A DNA stretch of 64,000 bases, taken from assembly GCA_045635745.1 (NCBI GenBank), contig JAZTWG010000053.1:1-64000 (forward strand), written 5' to 3'. This document shows positions 1 to 8,832 of this stretch, piece by piece. The stretch comes from SIG78 sp045635745. Lineage in GTDB: Bacteria; Verrucomicrobiota; Lentisphaeria; Victivallales; Victivallaceae. The notes beneath the pieces were generated by a model. It was not told the origin of the DNA. It did not search any database and saw only the letters and a program-made list of their open reading frames with translations. A program made the translations under genes and the position numbers. The stretch's first letter is position 1. Every line of letters begins with the position of its first letter.

Positions 1-85
1 GGGGGGGGGGGGGGGGGGGGGGCGGGCCGGGGCGGCTGCCGGCGCAGCCGGAATTCGGGGGGGTGGGGGGGGGGGGGGGGGGGGG
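1..85. other. poly-G low-complexity contig end, probable artefact
   Basis: Two long G homopolymer runs flank a short GC-rich piece that contains a GAATTC site and the small palindrome GGCTGCCGGCGCAGCC. Nothing else in the window resembles it. The neighbouring reading frame stays open through it only because it reads as a proline repeat. This looks like a sequencing or assembly artefact at the contig end, so the real sequence probably begins near position 86. Confidence 0.7.
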
Positions 86-1011
86 AGTGGTTTTTCGAGT
101 TTTTTATTCAACTCATACAATTTTCGATTTGCATCGACAAGTTCTTTACGCAACACCATCTGCGACATGGCGGCATCTTTTTCGATTTTCTCCATCTTCA
201 TAAGCAAATGTTTGCGTTCGGCTTCGCTTTGGTGTTTGAGGATTTTCTCCTGCAATGCAAGTTTTTTCTGCATGGCTTCCCGGTCGGCGGCAAGCCGACT
301 GGAAAATCGTTTGAGTTCTTCGGCGTTGGCTTTCTGCAGCCGGGAGAGTTCACCTTTCAGCATCATGGTATTTCTTTCAGCTGCCCGGCGTTCCTGCTGC
401 CGCAGATTCTCCATGCTTTTAAGTTCACAGGTAAACTCTTTATTGAGTTTTTCCAGCGTCTGCTGCGTTCTTGCGGCTTCCAGCTTACGTTCGGCAAACT
501 GCATTCTCAATGCCTTGATTGATGCCCCCAGCGCTGCAACAAGAACGATTATAACCGCCAACAACATAAATGCGGTAAAGCGCGAATGTTTGCGGCTCTG
601 GACTTGTTCTTTGCGCAGCTCGGCAATAAAAGCGGCAAGCTCCATGGCATTTTCTTCAAATTTCTTTACTGCCGGGAGCTGGGCAGAATCATCAGCAGGA
701 GGAACACCTGCCTGATCTTTGGCCGCCGGATCTGCTGCGGATGCTCCCACGGGTTTTTCCGGAGCTATTTCGGGCGTAATACCCATGATCTGTTCCAGCG
801 CTTCTTCGATTTCGGTTCCGGTCTTGCCCATATCGCGCAGCCGGGCAACTTCCTGCAGTACGGTCAATGTGCGAGCTGAATATACTTTGCGCTTGCCGAT
901 GGCGGTTGCATCGATGAAATCTTCATACTTCGCCAGCCAGTCGTTGACTGTGGTGCGCGGAACATTCAAAGCCGCAGCGAGCGCCGCAACGCTGTATGTA
1001 CTATTGCTCAT
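86..1011 (-). CDS. MerR-like HTH protein with membrane segment and coiled coil (3' truncated)
   Basis: About 309 residues are visible before the gene runs into the poly-G contig end, so the C-terminus is missing. Residues 1-75 resemble a MerR-type winged helix (VPRTTVNDWLAKYEDFIDA, then a KRKVYS turn). A Pro/Ala-rich linker follows. One hydrophobic segment sits near residue 150 (FMLLAVIIVLVAALGASI), and then a long Lys/Glu/Gln-rich stretch with heptad character. The architecture suggests a membrane-anchored DNA-binding or scaffolding protein, but no function is recognised. The ATG overlaps the ribF stop in an ATGA junction, so the two genes are probably cotranscribed and translationally coupled. 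Confidence 0.7.
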
Positions 1012-1991
1012 AAGACCTCTTTATTGACCTTTTTTTCTGCCCATGAGCGGATTTTTTCCACATCGCAGGCGATTTGTTTTTTCAATGCTTCTTCGCTGGC
1101 GAAACATTGTTCGCTGCGTAAATATTCGCCAAGCTGTAAATGCACGCGCTTGCCGTAAAGATTGCCGGAAAAATCCAGCAGATGTGCTTCTATGCGTCTC
1201 CGCCGGTCAGCGGCCCGGCCGTAAGTGGGGGCCACCCCGATATTGACTGCGGCGGCGTAACTGGTGTTATCTACCATAACTATGCCGGAATAAACGCCAT
1301 CGGGCGGCAGAACACCTGCTGCCGGTTCGATATTGGCCGTGGGACACGATAATTTTGCTCCGGCAATGCCGTAGCCGTTGCTGACGGTTCCAACCAGTGA
1401 ATAGCGGTAGCCGAGCAGTTTTTCTGCTTTATCGAGTTTGCCGCCGGCAATCAGGCGGCGGATGGTGCTGGCCGAGACCACTTCGTTATCTATTTCAAGC
1501 TCATCAACCGCCGCCAACTGGAAATTGCGCTTGCGGGCGTATTCTTTCAACAGTTCCACGCTGCCTGCGCCGTTTCTGCCGAAGCGCCAGTTGCTGCCTA
1601 CGCCTACGGCGGCAAGGTCGGGAACCTGTTCAAACAAAAGTTCCAGAAAATCTTCCGGTTCAGTGGCTGCAAACGTACTGGTAAAATCCACCACCGCGCA
1701 CATTTCCATGCCTGCATTATGCAGCAGATGCACGCGTTCAGCCAGATCCACCAGCAATACCGGCGGACGGGAGGGCTGCAAGACCGACCGGGGATGCGGA
1801 TCAAAAGTCAGCGCCACCGGCACGGCACCGGCGGCCGCAGCAATACTGCGTACTTCATTGAGCAATTTGCGGTGTCCGAGGTGTACACCATCAAAGACTC
1901 CGATCGCCAACGCCAGCGGTTTATTGCTTTTTGCCGCCGCACCGGCAAGGGTCATGCCCGCCTGGCGGGAAAAAATTTCAGCACTGTTCAA
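1008..1991 (-). CDS. ribF: bifunctional riboflavin kinase / FAD synthetase
   Basis: RibF phosphorylates riboflavin to FMN and adenylylates FMN to FAD in the cytoplasm. The N-terminal nucleotidyltransferase half shows GVFDGVHLGH and the later S-x-STIRRLI stretch. The C-terminal riboflavin kinase half shows the PTANI signature followed by LPPDGVYSG. The product is about 327 residues, typical for the family. I chose a TTG start at 1991 because a GGAG lies nine bases upstream. A longer frame opens with a TTG at 2015, and the next internal ATG would cut the N-terminus to about 13 residues before the GVFDGVHLGH region. The gene is divergent from coaD and its end overlaps the MerR-like gene by four bases. 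Confidence 0.9.
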   Translation of the reverse strand: MNSAEIFSRQAGMTLAGAAAKSNKPLALAIGVFDGVHLGHRKLLNEVRSIAAAAGAVPVALTFDPHPRSVLQPSRPPVLLVDLAERVHLLHNAGMEMCAVVDFTSTFAATEPEDFLELLFEQVPDLAAVGVGSNWRFGRNGAGSVELLKEYARKRNFQLAAVDELEIDNEVVSASTIRRLIAGGKLDKAEKLLGYRYSLVGTVSNGYGIAGAKLSCPTANIEPAAGVLPPDGVYSGIVMVDNTSYAAAVNIGVAPTYGRAADRRRRIEAHLLDFSGNLYGKRVHLQLGEYLRSEQCFASEEALKKQIACDVEKIRSWAEKKVNKEVL

Positions 1992-2109
1992 TATAAATAA
2001 CTCCAAAATTTGCAATCACACTTAAACTGAAATATATTATGTCTTAATGATTTTTGCAAGTTTAAGGATATTTTTTCCTGTAAAAAAGGTTGATATACGA
2101 GGTTGAACA

Positions 2110-2598
2110 ATGCGCAATGTACTTTATCCCGGGAGTTTTGACCCGTTGACCAACGGGCATCTGGACCTGATCGCCCGTGCCAGCAAGCTCTTTGACCGGG
2201 TGATCGTGGCGGTGGCTGTCAACAGCGAAAAACACCCCATGTTCACGATTGAAGAACGTGTGGAAATGATCGAAGCATGCTGCACAGCATACTCCAACGT
2301 GCGAGCCGTACCGGTTTGCGGACTGCTGGTCGATGCGGTGGAAAAATATCAGGCCAATGCGCTTTTGCGCGGCTTGCGGGCGTGTTCGGACTTTGAATAC
2401 GAGTTGCAGATGGCTCTGATGAACCGCAGTCTGCGCGATGATTGCGAAACTATTTTTATGATGCCCACACCCAATAACTCTTTTGTCAGCAGCCGTCTGG
2501 TCAAAGAGGTGGCCAATCTGGGGGCTGATTACAGCAAATATGTGCCCGTGCCCGTAGCGGAACGGATCGCAAAAAAACTTTTGGAGAGAAAAAAATGA
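2110..2598 (+). CDS. coaD: phosphopantetheine adenylyltransferase
   Basis: CoaD makes dephospho-CoA from 4'-phosphopantetheine and ATP, the penultimate step of CoA synthesis. The protein has 162 residues, the normal length. It opens with YPGSFDPLTNGH, the nucleotidyltransferase HxGH-type motif, and carries NSFVSSRLVKEVA near the C-terminus, where the family has its ISSTxVR-like motif. A GAGG lies nine bases before the ATG. The stop overlaps the start of the DUF177 gene (ATGA), so this is the first gene of a run coaD-DUF177-rpe-SDR-uvrC, all on the plus strand. Confidence 0.95.
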   Translation: MRNVLYPGSFDPLTNGHLDLIARASKLFDRVIVAVAVNSEKHPMFTIEERVEMIEACCTAYSNVRAVPVCGLLVDAVEKYQANALLRGLRACSDFEYELQMALMNRSLRDDCETIFMMPTPNNSFVSSRLVKEVANLGADYSKYVPVPVAERIAKKLLERKK

Positions 2599-3089
2599 TC
2601 ACTTTTTCGGTTGGATTGCTGGAAAAACAGGACATACCGCTGCAAGGCTCTGAAGCTCCGGAATTTCTTGAGCTGGACGGTGATCTGATATTCAATGCTG
2701 CTTCGCCGGTTGAATATGATCTGGTGGTGCACAAGGTTTCCGACGGTGCTTTGATAACCGGACACGCTCAAACTGTGCTGAATGGCGCCTGCGGACGCTG
2801 TCTGCAGCCGACGGAAATAACGCTTTCGACCGGTGAACTGCAGCTTTTTGTGGAGCTGGGCAGCGAAGAAATAGTGGATGTTACCGAAGATATCCGCGCT
2901 GAACTTCTGATCAATCTGCCGGCCAATCTGCTCTGTTCCGATGATTGCGCCGGACTCTGTCCGGTCTGCGGAGCCAATAAAAATACCACCGATTGCGGAT
3001 GTGTGATCGAAGAAGAAGATTTTGAAACTCCTGCCGATGGTGAACCATCGCCGTGGGATGCTCTTGATAAATTGAAACTGGATAAATAA
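2595..3089 (+). CDS. DUF177/YceD family protein with Cys-rich zinc-ribbon-like tail
   Basis: This 164-residue protein matches the DUF177 (YceD) family, linked in other bacteria to 23S rRNA or ribosome maturation and usually encoded beside rpmF (ribosomal protein L32). It contains a CGRC pair near residue 63, an acidic middle, and a Cys-rich tail (CSDDCAGLCPVCGANKN then DCGC) that could bind zinc. rpmF does not follow; the next gene is rpe, 19 bases on. The start overlaps the coaD stop by four bases. The family assignment is good, but the molecular role is inferred from relatives. Confidence 0.8.
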   Translation: MITFSVGLLEKQDIPLQGSEAPEFLELDGDLIFNAASPVEYDLVVHKVSDGALITGHAQTVLNGACGRCLQPTEITLSTGELQLFVELGSEEIVDVTEDIRAELLINLPANLLCSDDCAGLCPVCGANKNTTDCGCVIEEEDFETPADGEPSPWDALDKLKLDK

Positions 3090-3108
3090 TCATAAATCGG
3101 AGAAAACT

Positions 3109-3810
3109 ATGAAATACGATATCAGAAAACTGCCCTTTGACCGGGTAACTGTTTCGCCCTCGATCCTTGCGGCTGATTTCGGTACGCTCGATGCCGATAC
3201 GGCCAAAGCCGCCGCTGCCGGCGCCGATCTCTTGCATCTTGATGTCATGGATGGACATTTTGTACCCAATCTGACCATGGGACCGCCGCTGCTTTCGAGC
3301 TTGCGTAAAGCCAGCTCGCTTTGCTTTGACACCCATTTGATGATCACCAATCCGCTGTTCTATACGCCGGTTTTTGCCAAAGCCGGCGCCGACCATATAA
3401 CTTTCCATGTGGAAAGCGACGATGATCCGGCAGCAGTCATTGCTGCGATCAAAGCCGCCGGCTGTACTGTGGGTATGTCGGTAAAGCCCAAGACTCCGGC
3501 TTCGGCATTGGCGCCTTATATCAAAGATCTTGATCTTATTCTGGTAATGAGCGTGGAGCCTGGTTTCGGCGGCCAGAGCTTTATGGCAGATATGATGCCC
3601 AAAGTCGCCGAGTTCCGTCAGATGATCCGCGAATCCGGCCGCAATATCCATCTTGAAATCGATGGTGGTATTGATCGCAATACTGTTCACGAAGCGGTCA
3701 AAGCCGGTGCCAACATGATGGTGGCCGGCACTTCTGTATTTCGCGCACCTGATGGTATGGAAGCGGCGATCAAAGCGCTGCACGACGCCACAAGCGAACT
3801 GGCTGTATGA
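3109..3810 (+). CDS. rpe: ribulose-phosphate 3-epimerase
   Basis: Rpe interconverts ribulose 5-phosphate and xylulose 5-phosphate in the pentose phosphate pathway. The 233-residue TIM-barrel protein shows the expected blocks in order: SPSILAADFG near residue 15, LHLDVMDGHFVPNLTMGP (catalytic Asp and metal His), DTHLMI, MSVEPGFGGQ and LEIDGGI with the second catalytic Asp. A GGAG lies about nine bases before the ATG. The stop overlaps the start of the SDR gene in an ATGA junction, suggesting coupled translation. Confidence 0.95.
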   Translation: MKYDIRKLPFDRVTVSPSILAADFGTLDADTAKAAAAGADLLHLDVMDGHFVPNLTMGPPLLSSLRKASSLCFDTHLMITNPLFYTPVFAKAGADHITFHVESDDDPAAVIAAIKAAGCTVGMSVKPKTPASALAPYIKDLDLILVMSVEPGFGGQSFMADMMPKVAEFRQMIRESGRNIHLEIDGGIDRNTVHEAVKAGANMMVAGTSVFRAPDGMEAAIKALHDATSELAV

Positions 3811-4556
3811 GCTGTACCGGAAAAATTGCACTGGTCACCGGCAGTTCCAGCGGGCTGGGGCGGGCGGTGGCTGAAGAGCTTGAAAGACGGTCTTTCCGGG
3901 TGATCGGCTTGGGTCGGAAGAAGCCTGAAGGTGTGGCCGACAGCGATTTTATCGTCTGTGATTTGAGCGATCCGGCTTCCGTAGAGCAGATCCCCGCAGA
4001 GCTTGCCAGACGCGCTGAACGGTTGGATATACTGGTCAATAATGCCGGTTTCGGCGGTTATGCCACCTGGGAGGAACTGCCGCCGGCAGAGCTGCGGCGA
4101 ATGTTTGAAGTGGATTTTTTTGCTCCGGTAAGAATAGCGCAGCTCCTGCTGCCTGCGCTGGCTGAAACACAGGGGTACATCATCGATATTGCCAGCGTTG
4201 CGGCATTGGCTCCGGTGCCTTGCATGGGGGCGTACAGTGCCGTAAAAGCAGCATTGGCAAGTTTTTCAGCCACTCTCCGGGCGGAAGCTTCGCTGCAGAA
4301 AGTCAAAGTTTTGACCGTTTGCCCGGGGCGGATCTCCACGGGATTTTCCAGCCGTGCAATAACTTTGCGGGAATGTCCGGAAACGCCGGGGAACAAGGTA
4401 AGTACCGTAAAATTTGCCCGCAAAGTGGTAAATTGCGCTTTGAAAGGCAAAGCGCTGCTGGTTTATCCCCAATGGTATAAGTTATTCATAAACTTTACCC
4501 GTAAATTCCCCGAAACATATATGCGTATGGCATTGAAAGTCTGGAAACTCAAGTAA
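3807..4556 (+). CDS. short-chain dehydrogenase/reductase
   Basis: A 249-residue classical SDR enzyme. The Rossmann motif TGSSSGLGRA lies near the N-terminus. NNAG appears near residue 75, and the catalytic residues are Ser in DIASVAAL and YSAVK (Tyr and Lys). The C-terminal region is basic and aromatic (KWYKLFINFTRKF-like), as in SDRs acting on lipids or sugars, but the substrate cannot be read from sequence. It overlaps rpe by four bases and is followed after eight bases by uvrC, so its placement looks like operon packing rather than pathway logic. Confidence 0.85.
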   Translation: MSCTGKIALVTGSSSGLGRAVAEELERRSFRVIGLGRKKPEGVADSDFIVCDLSDPASVEQIPAELARRAERLDILVNNAGFGGYATWEELPPAELRRMFEVDFFAPVRIAQLLLPALAETQGYIIDIASVAALAPVPCMGAYSAVKAALASFSATLRAEASLQKVKVLTVCPGRISTGFSSRAITLRECPETPGNKVSTVKFARKVVNCALKGKALLVYPQWYKLFINFTRKFPETYMRMALKVWKLK

Positions 4557-4564
4557 AAAGTTCC

Positions 4565-6043
4565 ATGATTGAACTCAAAGAAAATTTTCTGCCTTCCAAG
4601 GTGCCTCCCCATCCGGGAGTCTATGTTTACCGCGATCTTTTCGGGGCGGTCATCTATGTGGGCAAAGCCAAAAATCTGCGGCGGCGCATGAGTTCGTATT
4701 TTCAACCGGGCCGGGTCCGGCAGGCCGATGTCAAGCTGCGGCAGTTGATCCACAGTATCCACAGCTGGGAGTTTTTTCAGGTCAAAACCGAAGACGAAGC
4801 GCTTATTCTTGAGTCGAGATTGATCAAAAACTACGCGCCGTATTACAATATACTCATGCGCGACGACAAGCGCTATTTATTACTGAAGATCAAACTTGAC
4901 GATCCATTTCCCACATTGACTCTGGCACGGGTCAAAAAAGATGACAATGCCACATATTTCGGGCCGTTTCCGCACGGTACGGCGCTGAAAAGCACGCTGG
5001 AATTTCTGCTGGCACATTTCGGTTTGCGCTCCTGCCGCAGCAATTATCCTGATGCGGAAACCCGCAAACGCTGTTTGAAGCGCATTGTCAGAGATTGCAG
5101 TTCGCCCTGTACCGGCGCAATTTCGCAGGCTGATTACCGCCGTAAAGTCGATGCCATGCTGGAAGTTCTGGAAGGCAAACTTGAAAGTGTAGTTTCTGCG
5201 GTCAGGGAAAAAATGAGCGAAGCTGCCGCCAAACTGGATTATGAACGCGCCGGGCGCTGGCGGGATGTGCTGAATAATCTGGAAACGGTATTCGGCACGA
5301 AAAACCGCAGTTTTGAAAATGCTTATATACCTTCGCATACCGGGCCGGAAGCGATGACGGCGCTGCAAAGGTCGCTGAAACTGCCCATGGAACTCAAAAC
5401 GATAAAATGTTTTGATATATCCAACACTCTCGGTCAACTTTCGGTGGCGAGCATGACGGTGTTTGTCGATGGCAAACCCGCCCGCGATGAATACCGCCGG
5501 TTCCGTATCAAAACCGTGGAGGGCGCCAATGACTTTGCCAGTATGGCAGAGGTCGTGGGGCGGCATTTTGAGCGTTTGCTGGCAGAAAAACGGCCGTTGC
5601 CGGATCTGCTGGTGGTCGATGGCGGTATGGGGCAGCTCAATGCCGCGCTGAAAAAATTGACCGAACTGAATTGTCCGGTTCTGCCGGTGATCGGGCTGGC
5701 CGAACGAAACGAAGAGATCTATGTCCCCGGCCGGAGCGAACCATTGGTGCTCGACCGTCATAATCCCGGTTTGCGAGTACTGCAGGCCATCCGCGACGAA
5801 GCGCACCGCTTTGCCATAAGTTACCACCGGAGTCTGCGGCAGAAGCGCCTGACCGAATCGCTGCTGGACGATCTGCCGGGAATCGGTGAAAAGCGCAAGA
5901 TGGCGCTGTTGAAAGCATTCGGTTCGGTGCGGGATTTGCGTAAGGCCGATGTCAGAACCATCTGCCGGCGGGTGCCGGGGATCGGCGAAAGTCTTGCCGG
6001 TGAGATAGTCGCAGCACTGAAACGCACATCTGCCAAACAGTAA
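4565..6043 (+). CDS. uvrC: excinuclease ABC subunit C, short form
   Basis: UvrC makes the dual incisions in nucleotide excision repair after UvrAB loading. The GIY-YIG nuclease domain spans about residues 13-92 (HPGVYVYRD, VIYVGKAKNLRRR). A Cys cluster follows (CRSNYPDAETRKRC, then CSSPC), consistent with the FeS site reported in UvrC. The UVR motif is near residues 198-232, the RNase H-like nuclease is about 275-420 (CFDISNTLG, VVDGGMGQL), and tandem helix-hairpin-helix motifs lie at the end (LPGIGEKRK, VPGIGESLAG). At 492 residues it is about 110 shorter than E. coli UvrC. The missing part is the segment between the UVR motif and the RNase H core. Confidence 0.93.
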   Translation: MIELKENFLPSKVPPHPGVYVYRDLFGAVIYVGKAKNLRRRMSSYFQPGRVRQADVKLRQLIHSIHSWEFFQVKTEDEALILESRLIKNYAPYYNILMRDDKRYLLLKIKLDDPFPTLTLARVKKDDNATYFGPFPHGTALKSTLEFLLAHFGLRSCRSNYPDAETRKRCLKRIVRDCSSPCTGAISQADYRRKVDAMLEVLEGKLESVVSAVREKMSEAAAKLDYERAGRWRDVLNNLETVFGTKNRSFENAYIPSHTGPEAMTALQRSLKLPMELKTIKCFDISNTLGQLSVASMTVFVDGKPARDEYRRFRIKTVEGANDFASMAEVVGRHFERLLAEKRPLPDLLVVDGGMGQLNAALKKLTELNCPVLPVIGLAERNEEIYVPGRSEPLVLDRHNPGLRVLQAIRDEAHRFAISYHRSLRQKRLTESLLDDLPGIGEKRKMALLKAFGSVRDLRKADVRTICRRVPGIGESLAGEIVAALKRTSAKQ

Positions 6044-6055
6044 GAGAGGTTTTGT

Positions 6056-7456
6056 ATGAGTAAATATTTCAAGATTCTGCCGGTACTTATCGGCCTGATC
6101 GCCGCTTTGAGTGTTTTTACCCGCGAGTTGTGGTTCGACGAAGCACTGACTTTGCTGAATTTTGTGCTGCCGCTGAATCTGGGGGATATTTATTACGCTT
6201 ACACCATACCCAATAATCAGATTGTTTATTCAATGATGCTCAAAGCGTGGGATAACTTTTATTGCGGCGGCATCGGAACGGTTCCATACTGGCGATTGCT
6301 TTCTGTTTTATGTTCGCTTGGAATGCTGGGGCTGCTGATAAATCTGCGGCGCAAACTTGATAAAGAAGATCTTTATCCGGCAATACTGGTGCTGTCGGCC
6401 ATGTGCGTATCCGGGGTGTTTGTGAACTACGCCACTGCATTGCGCGGCTATGCGGCAAGCTGGCTTTTCGGCGCGGCAGCATTGACGGGGCTGTATAATA
6501 TTTTTCACAATCGTGCGCGTTCCGGCTGGTGTTTGTATATTATGGCGGTTTTGCTGGCACTCGGTACCGTGCCGACCAATATGCTGATGCTGGCAGCGGC
6601 AGTGATCTATGCGCTGCCGTGGATGAAGGAAAAATACTGGTGCGACAAACGTTTTTATATTGCTGCGGCGGCGGTACCGGCGGGTTTGATAGTGTTTTAT
6701 CTGCCCATAGCTGAAAAATTTCTCAATACTTTCAAGCTGGGAGAAGGCTTTTCCAGTTGTGCCGGAGCGGCTGTTGTAACGTTGGGAATGTATGCTGCCA
6801 GTTTCGGATTGCTGCTGATATTTGCGCTGTGGGGTGTGAAAAAAAATCCGGTTACCCATTATTGGCGCTGGCTGATCTGGCTGTTGCCTTTTGCGGCGAT
6901 CTATATACTGCACCGGCCGCCGTTCCCGCGGGTTTTTGTAACTGTTCTGCCGGTTCTGGCCATGCTGGTAACTGATGGAATCAAAGGTGTTATAAATGAA
7001 AAATGGCAGAATTTCCACAAAGTTGCTTTTTTTCTGATTATCATACTGTGGCAGCTGCTGATGATCCCGGGTGGTGCAGCTCTGGCTTATCGCAGTACGC
7101 TGTCGCGTTACGAAGATGATTTTTTCCACCCGTGGTATATGTTCCCGAATTACCGTATATCGGAAAGTGCCGGTGCGATCGGAGAGCTGGCCGATCATTC
7201 AAAAGTATTCATTTCGTTTTCCGCAGATCCGGCGCCGCTTTATTATTACATTGCAGAACGGGGTGGGCGGTATATGGGCAATATCGTTGCTGATCTGCCG
7301 TATAATTCGGTAAAAAATCTGCCGGTCAATACCGTTCTGGTGTTGCGGCGCGACGAAGATCCTGCCGTTTATGAAAAACGTTTCGATTGCCGGTTGCAGA
7401 AAATCATGGAAAACAGACAGCACGGATTCTACCGTGGGATGCTGTCTGCAAGATAA
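6056..7456 (+). CDS. GT-C type integral membrane glycosyltransferase-like protein
   Basis: A 466-residue protein with roughly ten hydrophobic segments over residues 7-350 and a soluble C-terminal portion. Just after the first membrane segment it has RELWFDEALT (Asp28-Glu29). This matches the acidic loop motif of GT-C glycosyltransferases (PMT/ArnT/GT39-like), which use polyprenyl-phosphate sugars at the outer face of the membrane. Donor and acceptor are unknown. A GAGAGG precedes the ATG by about eight bases. Its stop lies two bases from the stop of the convergent Nudix gene, leaving no room for an independent terminator. Confidence 0.7.
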   Translation: MSKYFKILPVLIGLIAALSVFTRELWFDEALTLLNFVLPLNLGDIYYAYTIPNNQIVYSMMLKAWDNFYCGGIGTVPYWRLLSVLCSLGMLGLLINLRRKLDKEDLYPAILVLSAMCVSGVFVNYATALRGYAASWLFGAAALTGLYNIFHNRARSGWCLYIMAVLLALGTVPTNMLMLAAAVIYALPWMKEKYWCDKRFYIAAAAVPAGLIVFYLPIAEKFLNTFKLGEGFSSCAGAAVVTLGMYAASFGLLLIFALWGVKKNPVTHYWRWLIWLLPFAAIYILHRPPFPRVFVTVLPVLAMLVTDGIKGVINEKWQNFHKVAFFLIIILWQLLMIPGGAALAYRSTLSRYEDDFFHPWYMFPNYRISESAGAIGELADHSKVFISFSADPAPLYYYIAERGGRYMGNIVADLPYNSVKNLPVNTVLVLRRDEDPAVYEKRFDCRLQKIMENRQHGFYRGMLSAR

Positions 7457-7458
7457 AA

Positions 7459-8025
7459 TCACTCCTGCACCAAACTGCTGTAAAGCAGCAATTTGGAGTC
7501 CACGCCGTCGCCGCGCTCAATGGCATCGAGCAGAAACTTGTGCAAGCTGGTGCGTTTGACCCGGAAAGTGGCAATATTTTCCGCATCGTCAAAGTTGGTT
7601 TGCAGCTGGCATCCGGGGGGAAACTCGCGTCCGTCGATTTCGGCAAAAGCCATGTAGACACTTTCGCCGGAAAGACCGGAACTGCTGAAAGTTGGCGGCA
7701 GTATTTTTGTGATTTTGCCGGAAAAACCGGTTTCTTCTGCCAATTCACGCAATGCGGCGCTGGCGGGATCTTCGCCCGGATCGATCAACCCGGCGGGAGT
7801 TTCCCATACATAGCGTCCGGTGGGCGGCCGGAACTGCCGGATAACGACCAGCTCGTCATCCGGCTGGATCAGCGGCAGGGTCATCACCGCGGCGGTGGAA
7901 TTGACCCGCACGGCTGATTCCCAGGTGAGATTGCGATCAAATTCATTGGTATAATTCAAAAGTTCCAACGCCAGAAATTTGCCGCTGTAAAGAGTTTTTT
8001 TCCCGGTAATACAAGCTTTTTTCAT
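7459..8025 (-). CDS. Nudix hydrolase, ADP-ribose pyrophosphatase-like
   Basis: A 188-residue protein with a complete Nudix box starting at residue 79: GLIDPGE, seven residues, then RELAEETGF, matching GX5EX7REUXEEXGU. The preceding RPPTGRYVWETPAG is typical of ADP-ribose/NDP-sugar hydrolases (NudF/YjhB-like), which cleave nucleoside diphosphates linked to sugars. The exact substrate is uncertain. The gene is convergent with the GT-C gene. It is preceded by the AT-rich two-gene island on the same strand, 15 bases downstream of that island's last stop. Confidence 0.88.
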   Translation of the reverse strand: MKKACITGKKTLYSGKFLALELLNYTNEFDRNLTWESAVRVNSTAAVMTLPLIQPDDELVVIRQFRPPTGRYVWETPAGLIDPGEDPASAALRELAEETGFSGKITKILPPTFSSSGLSGESVYMAFAEIDGREFPPGCQLQTNFDDAENIATFRVKRTSLHKFLLDAIERGDGVDSKLLLYSSLVQE

Positions 8026-8040
8026 AAATTGCTTCCCAAA

Positions 8041-8802
8041 TTAAGATTTATAACGAAACCACATAAATACAAACAGCAAAATCATGCCAACTAATATTAC
8101 CAATGTTTCAAAACAACCCAGCCCGCAACTGCGAGGAAGCGTTGCGGTATCGACTTTTTTTTCTACTTCATCAAGTTTATTCTTCAGATCACAAAAATTT
8201 TTATTATGTAGAGCAAGATTAGTTTCAAGCTCCAATATTCGGGCTCGATCATTTGCTGTTTTTTTCTGCAATTTTTCAAACCGATTATAAATGCTTACTT
8301 GTTGTTTCAGTTGTTCGATCAGGTTGAACAACTCTTTTTTTGCGACCGCTGAAAGTTCTTCTTCTTGAGACTGTTGCAAACGCTCGGTAATGGATTTTAT
8401 TGCAATATCGGCACAAACGACACTTTCGCAACAGAGAAAAAATAAATTTTTAGTACATTGAGATAATATTTTTTGCTGTTCAAACAACAACTCCTGACTA
8501 TCGGTCAAAGATACTATGGCTTTGCTTTGACTGACTGCGGTTTCCTGAAGCTGTCTTATAGCTTTTGTTTTGCCCGAAAACCATGAAACTTTTCGAGTTG
8601 CTGCTTCCTGAGCATCGTCGAATGCTTGACGAGCTTGTATTTGAGAGTCAATAATTTTTTTATTTATCAGCTGCAAATTATCAAAGCTGTTGTTGATCGT
8701 GGTCAAAACATCATTGATGTTATTTGCTGCTGCTTGCTCTGTGTTGCAATCAATGTTGGCAAACTCCCGAAAAACAGGAGTTTGTGAATTTTCTGGTTCC
8801 AT
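8041..8802 (-). CDS. uncharacterised coiled-coil protein with C-terminal membrane anchor
   Basis: I do not recognise this 253-residue protein. It is helical and rich in Gln, Glu and Lys, with heptad-like stretches around residues 15-90 and 125-215. It ends in a single hydrophobic segment (LVILVGMILLFVFMWF) followed by a short basic tail, so it is probably tail-anchored with its bulk in the cytoplasm. The ATG at 8802 has GAGG six bases upstream; two earlier in-frame starts lack one. Base composition is clearly more AT-rich than the neighbours. It lies 30 bases downstream of the 529-residue gene and is probably its partner. Acquisition by transfer is inferred from composition and context. Confidence 0.7.
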   Translation of the reverse strand: MEPENSQTPVFREFANIDCNTEQAAANNINDVLTTINNSFDNLQLINKKIIDSQIQARQAFDDAQEAATRKVSWFSGKTKAIRQLQETAVSQSKAIVSLTDSQELLFEQQKILSQCTKNLFFLCCESVVCADIAIKSITERLQQSQEEELSAVAKKELFNLIEQLKQQVSIYNRFEKLQKKTANDRARILELETNLALHNKNFCDLKNKLDEVEKKVDTATLPRSCGLGCFETLVILVGMILLFVFMWFRYKS

Positions 8803-8832
8803 CGTTATCCTCGTTTCCATCAATAAGTTTTT

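Noticed and set aside
167..715. Plus-strand frame of about 180 codons over the MerR-like gene
   Set aside because: Ser/Cys/Phe-rich complement of a coiled-coil gene. The minus-strand frame has a coherent helix-turn-helix, membrane and coiled-coil layout and is coupled to ribF.
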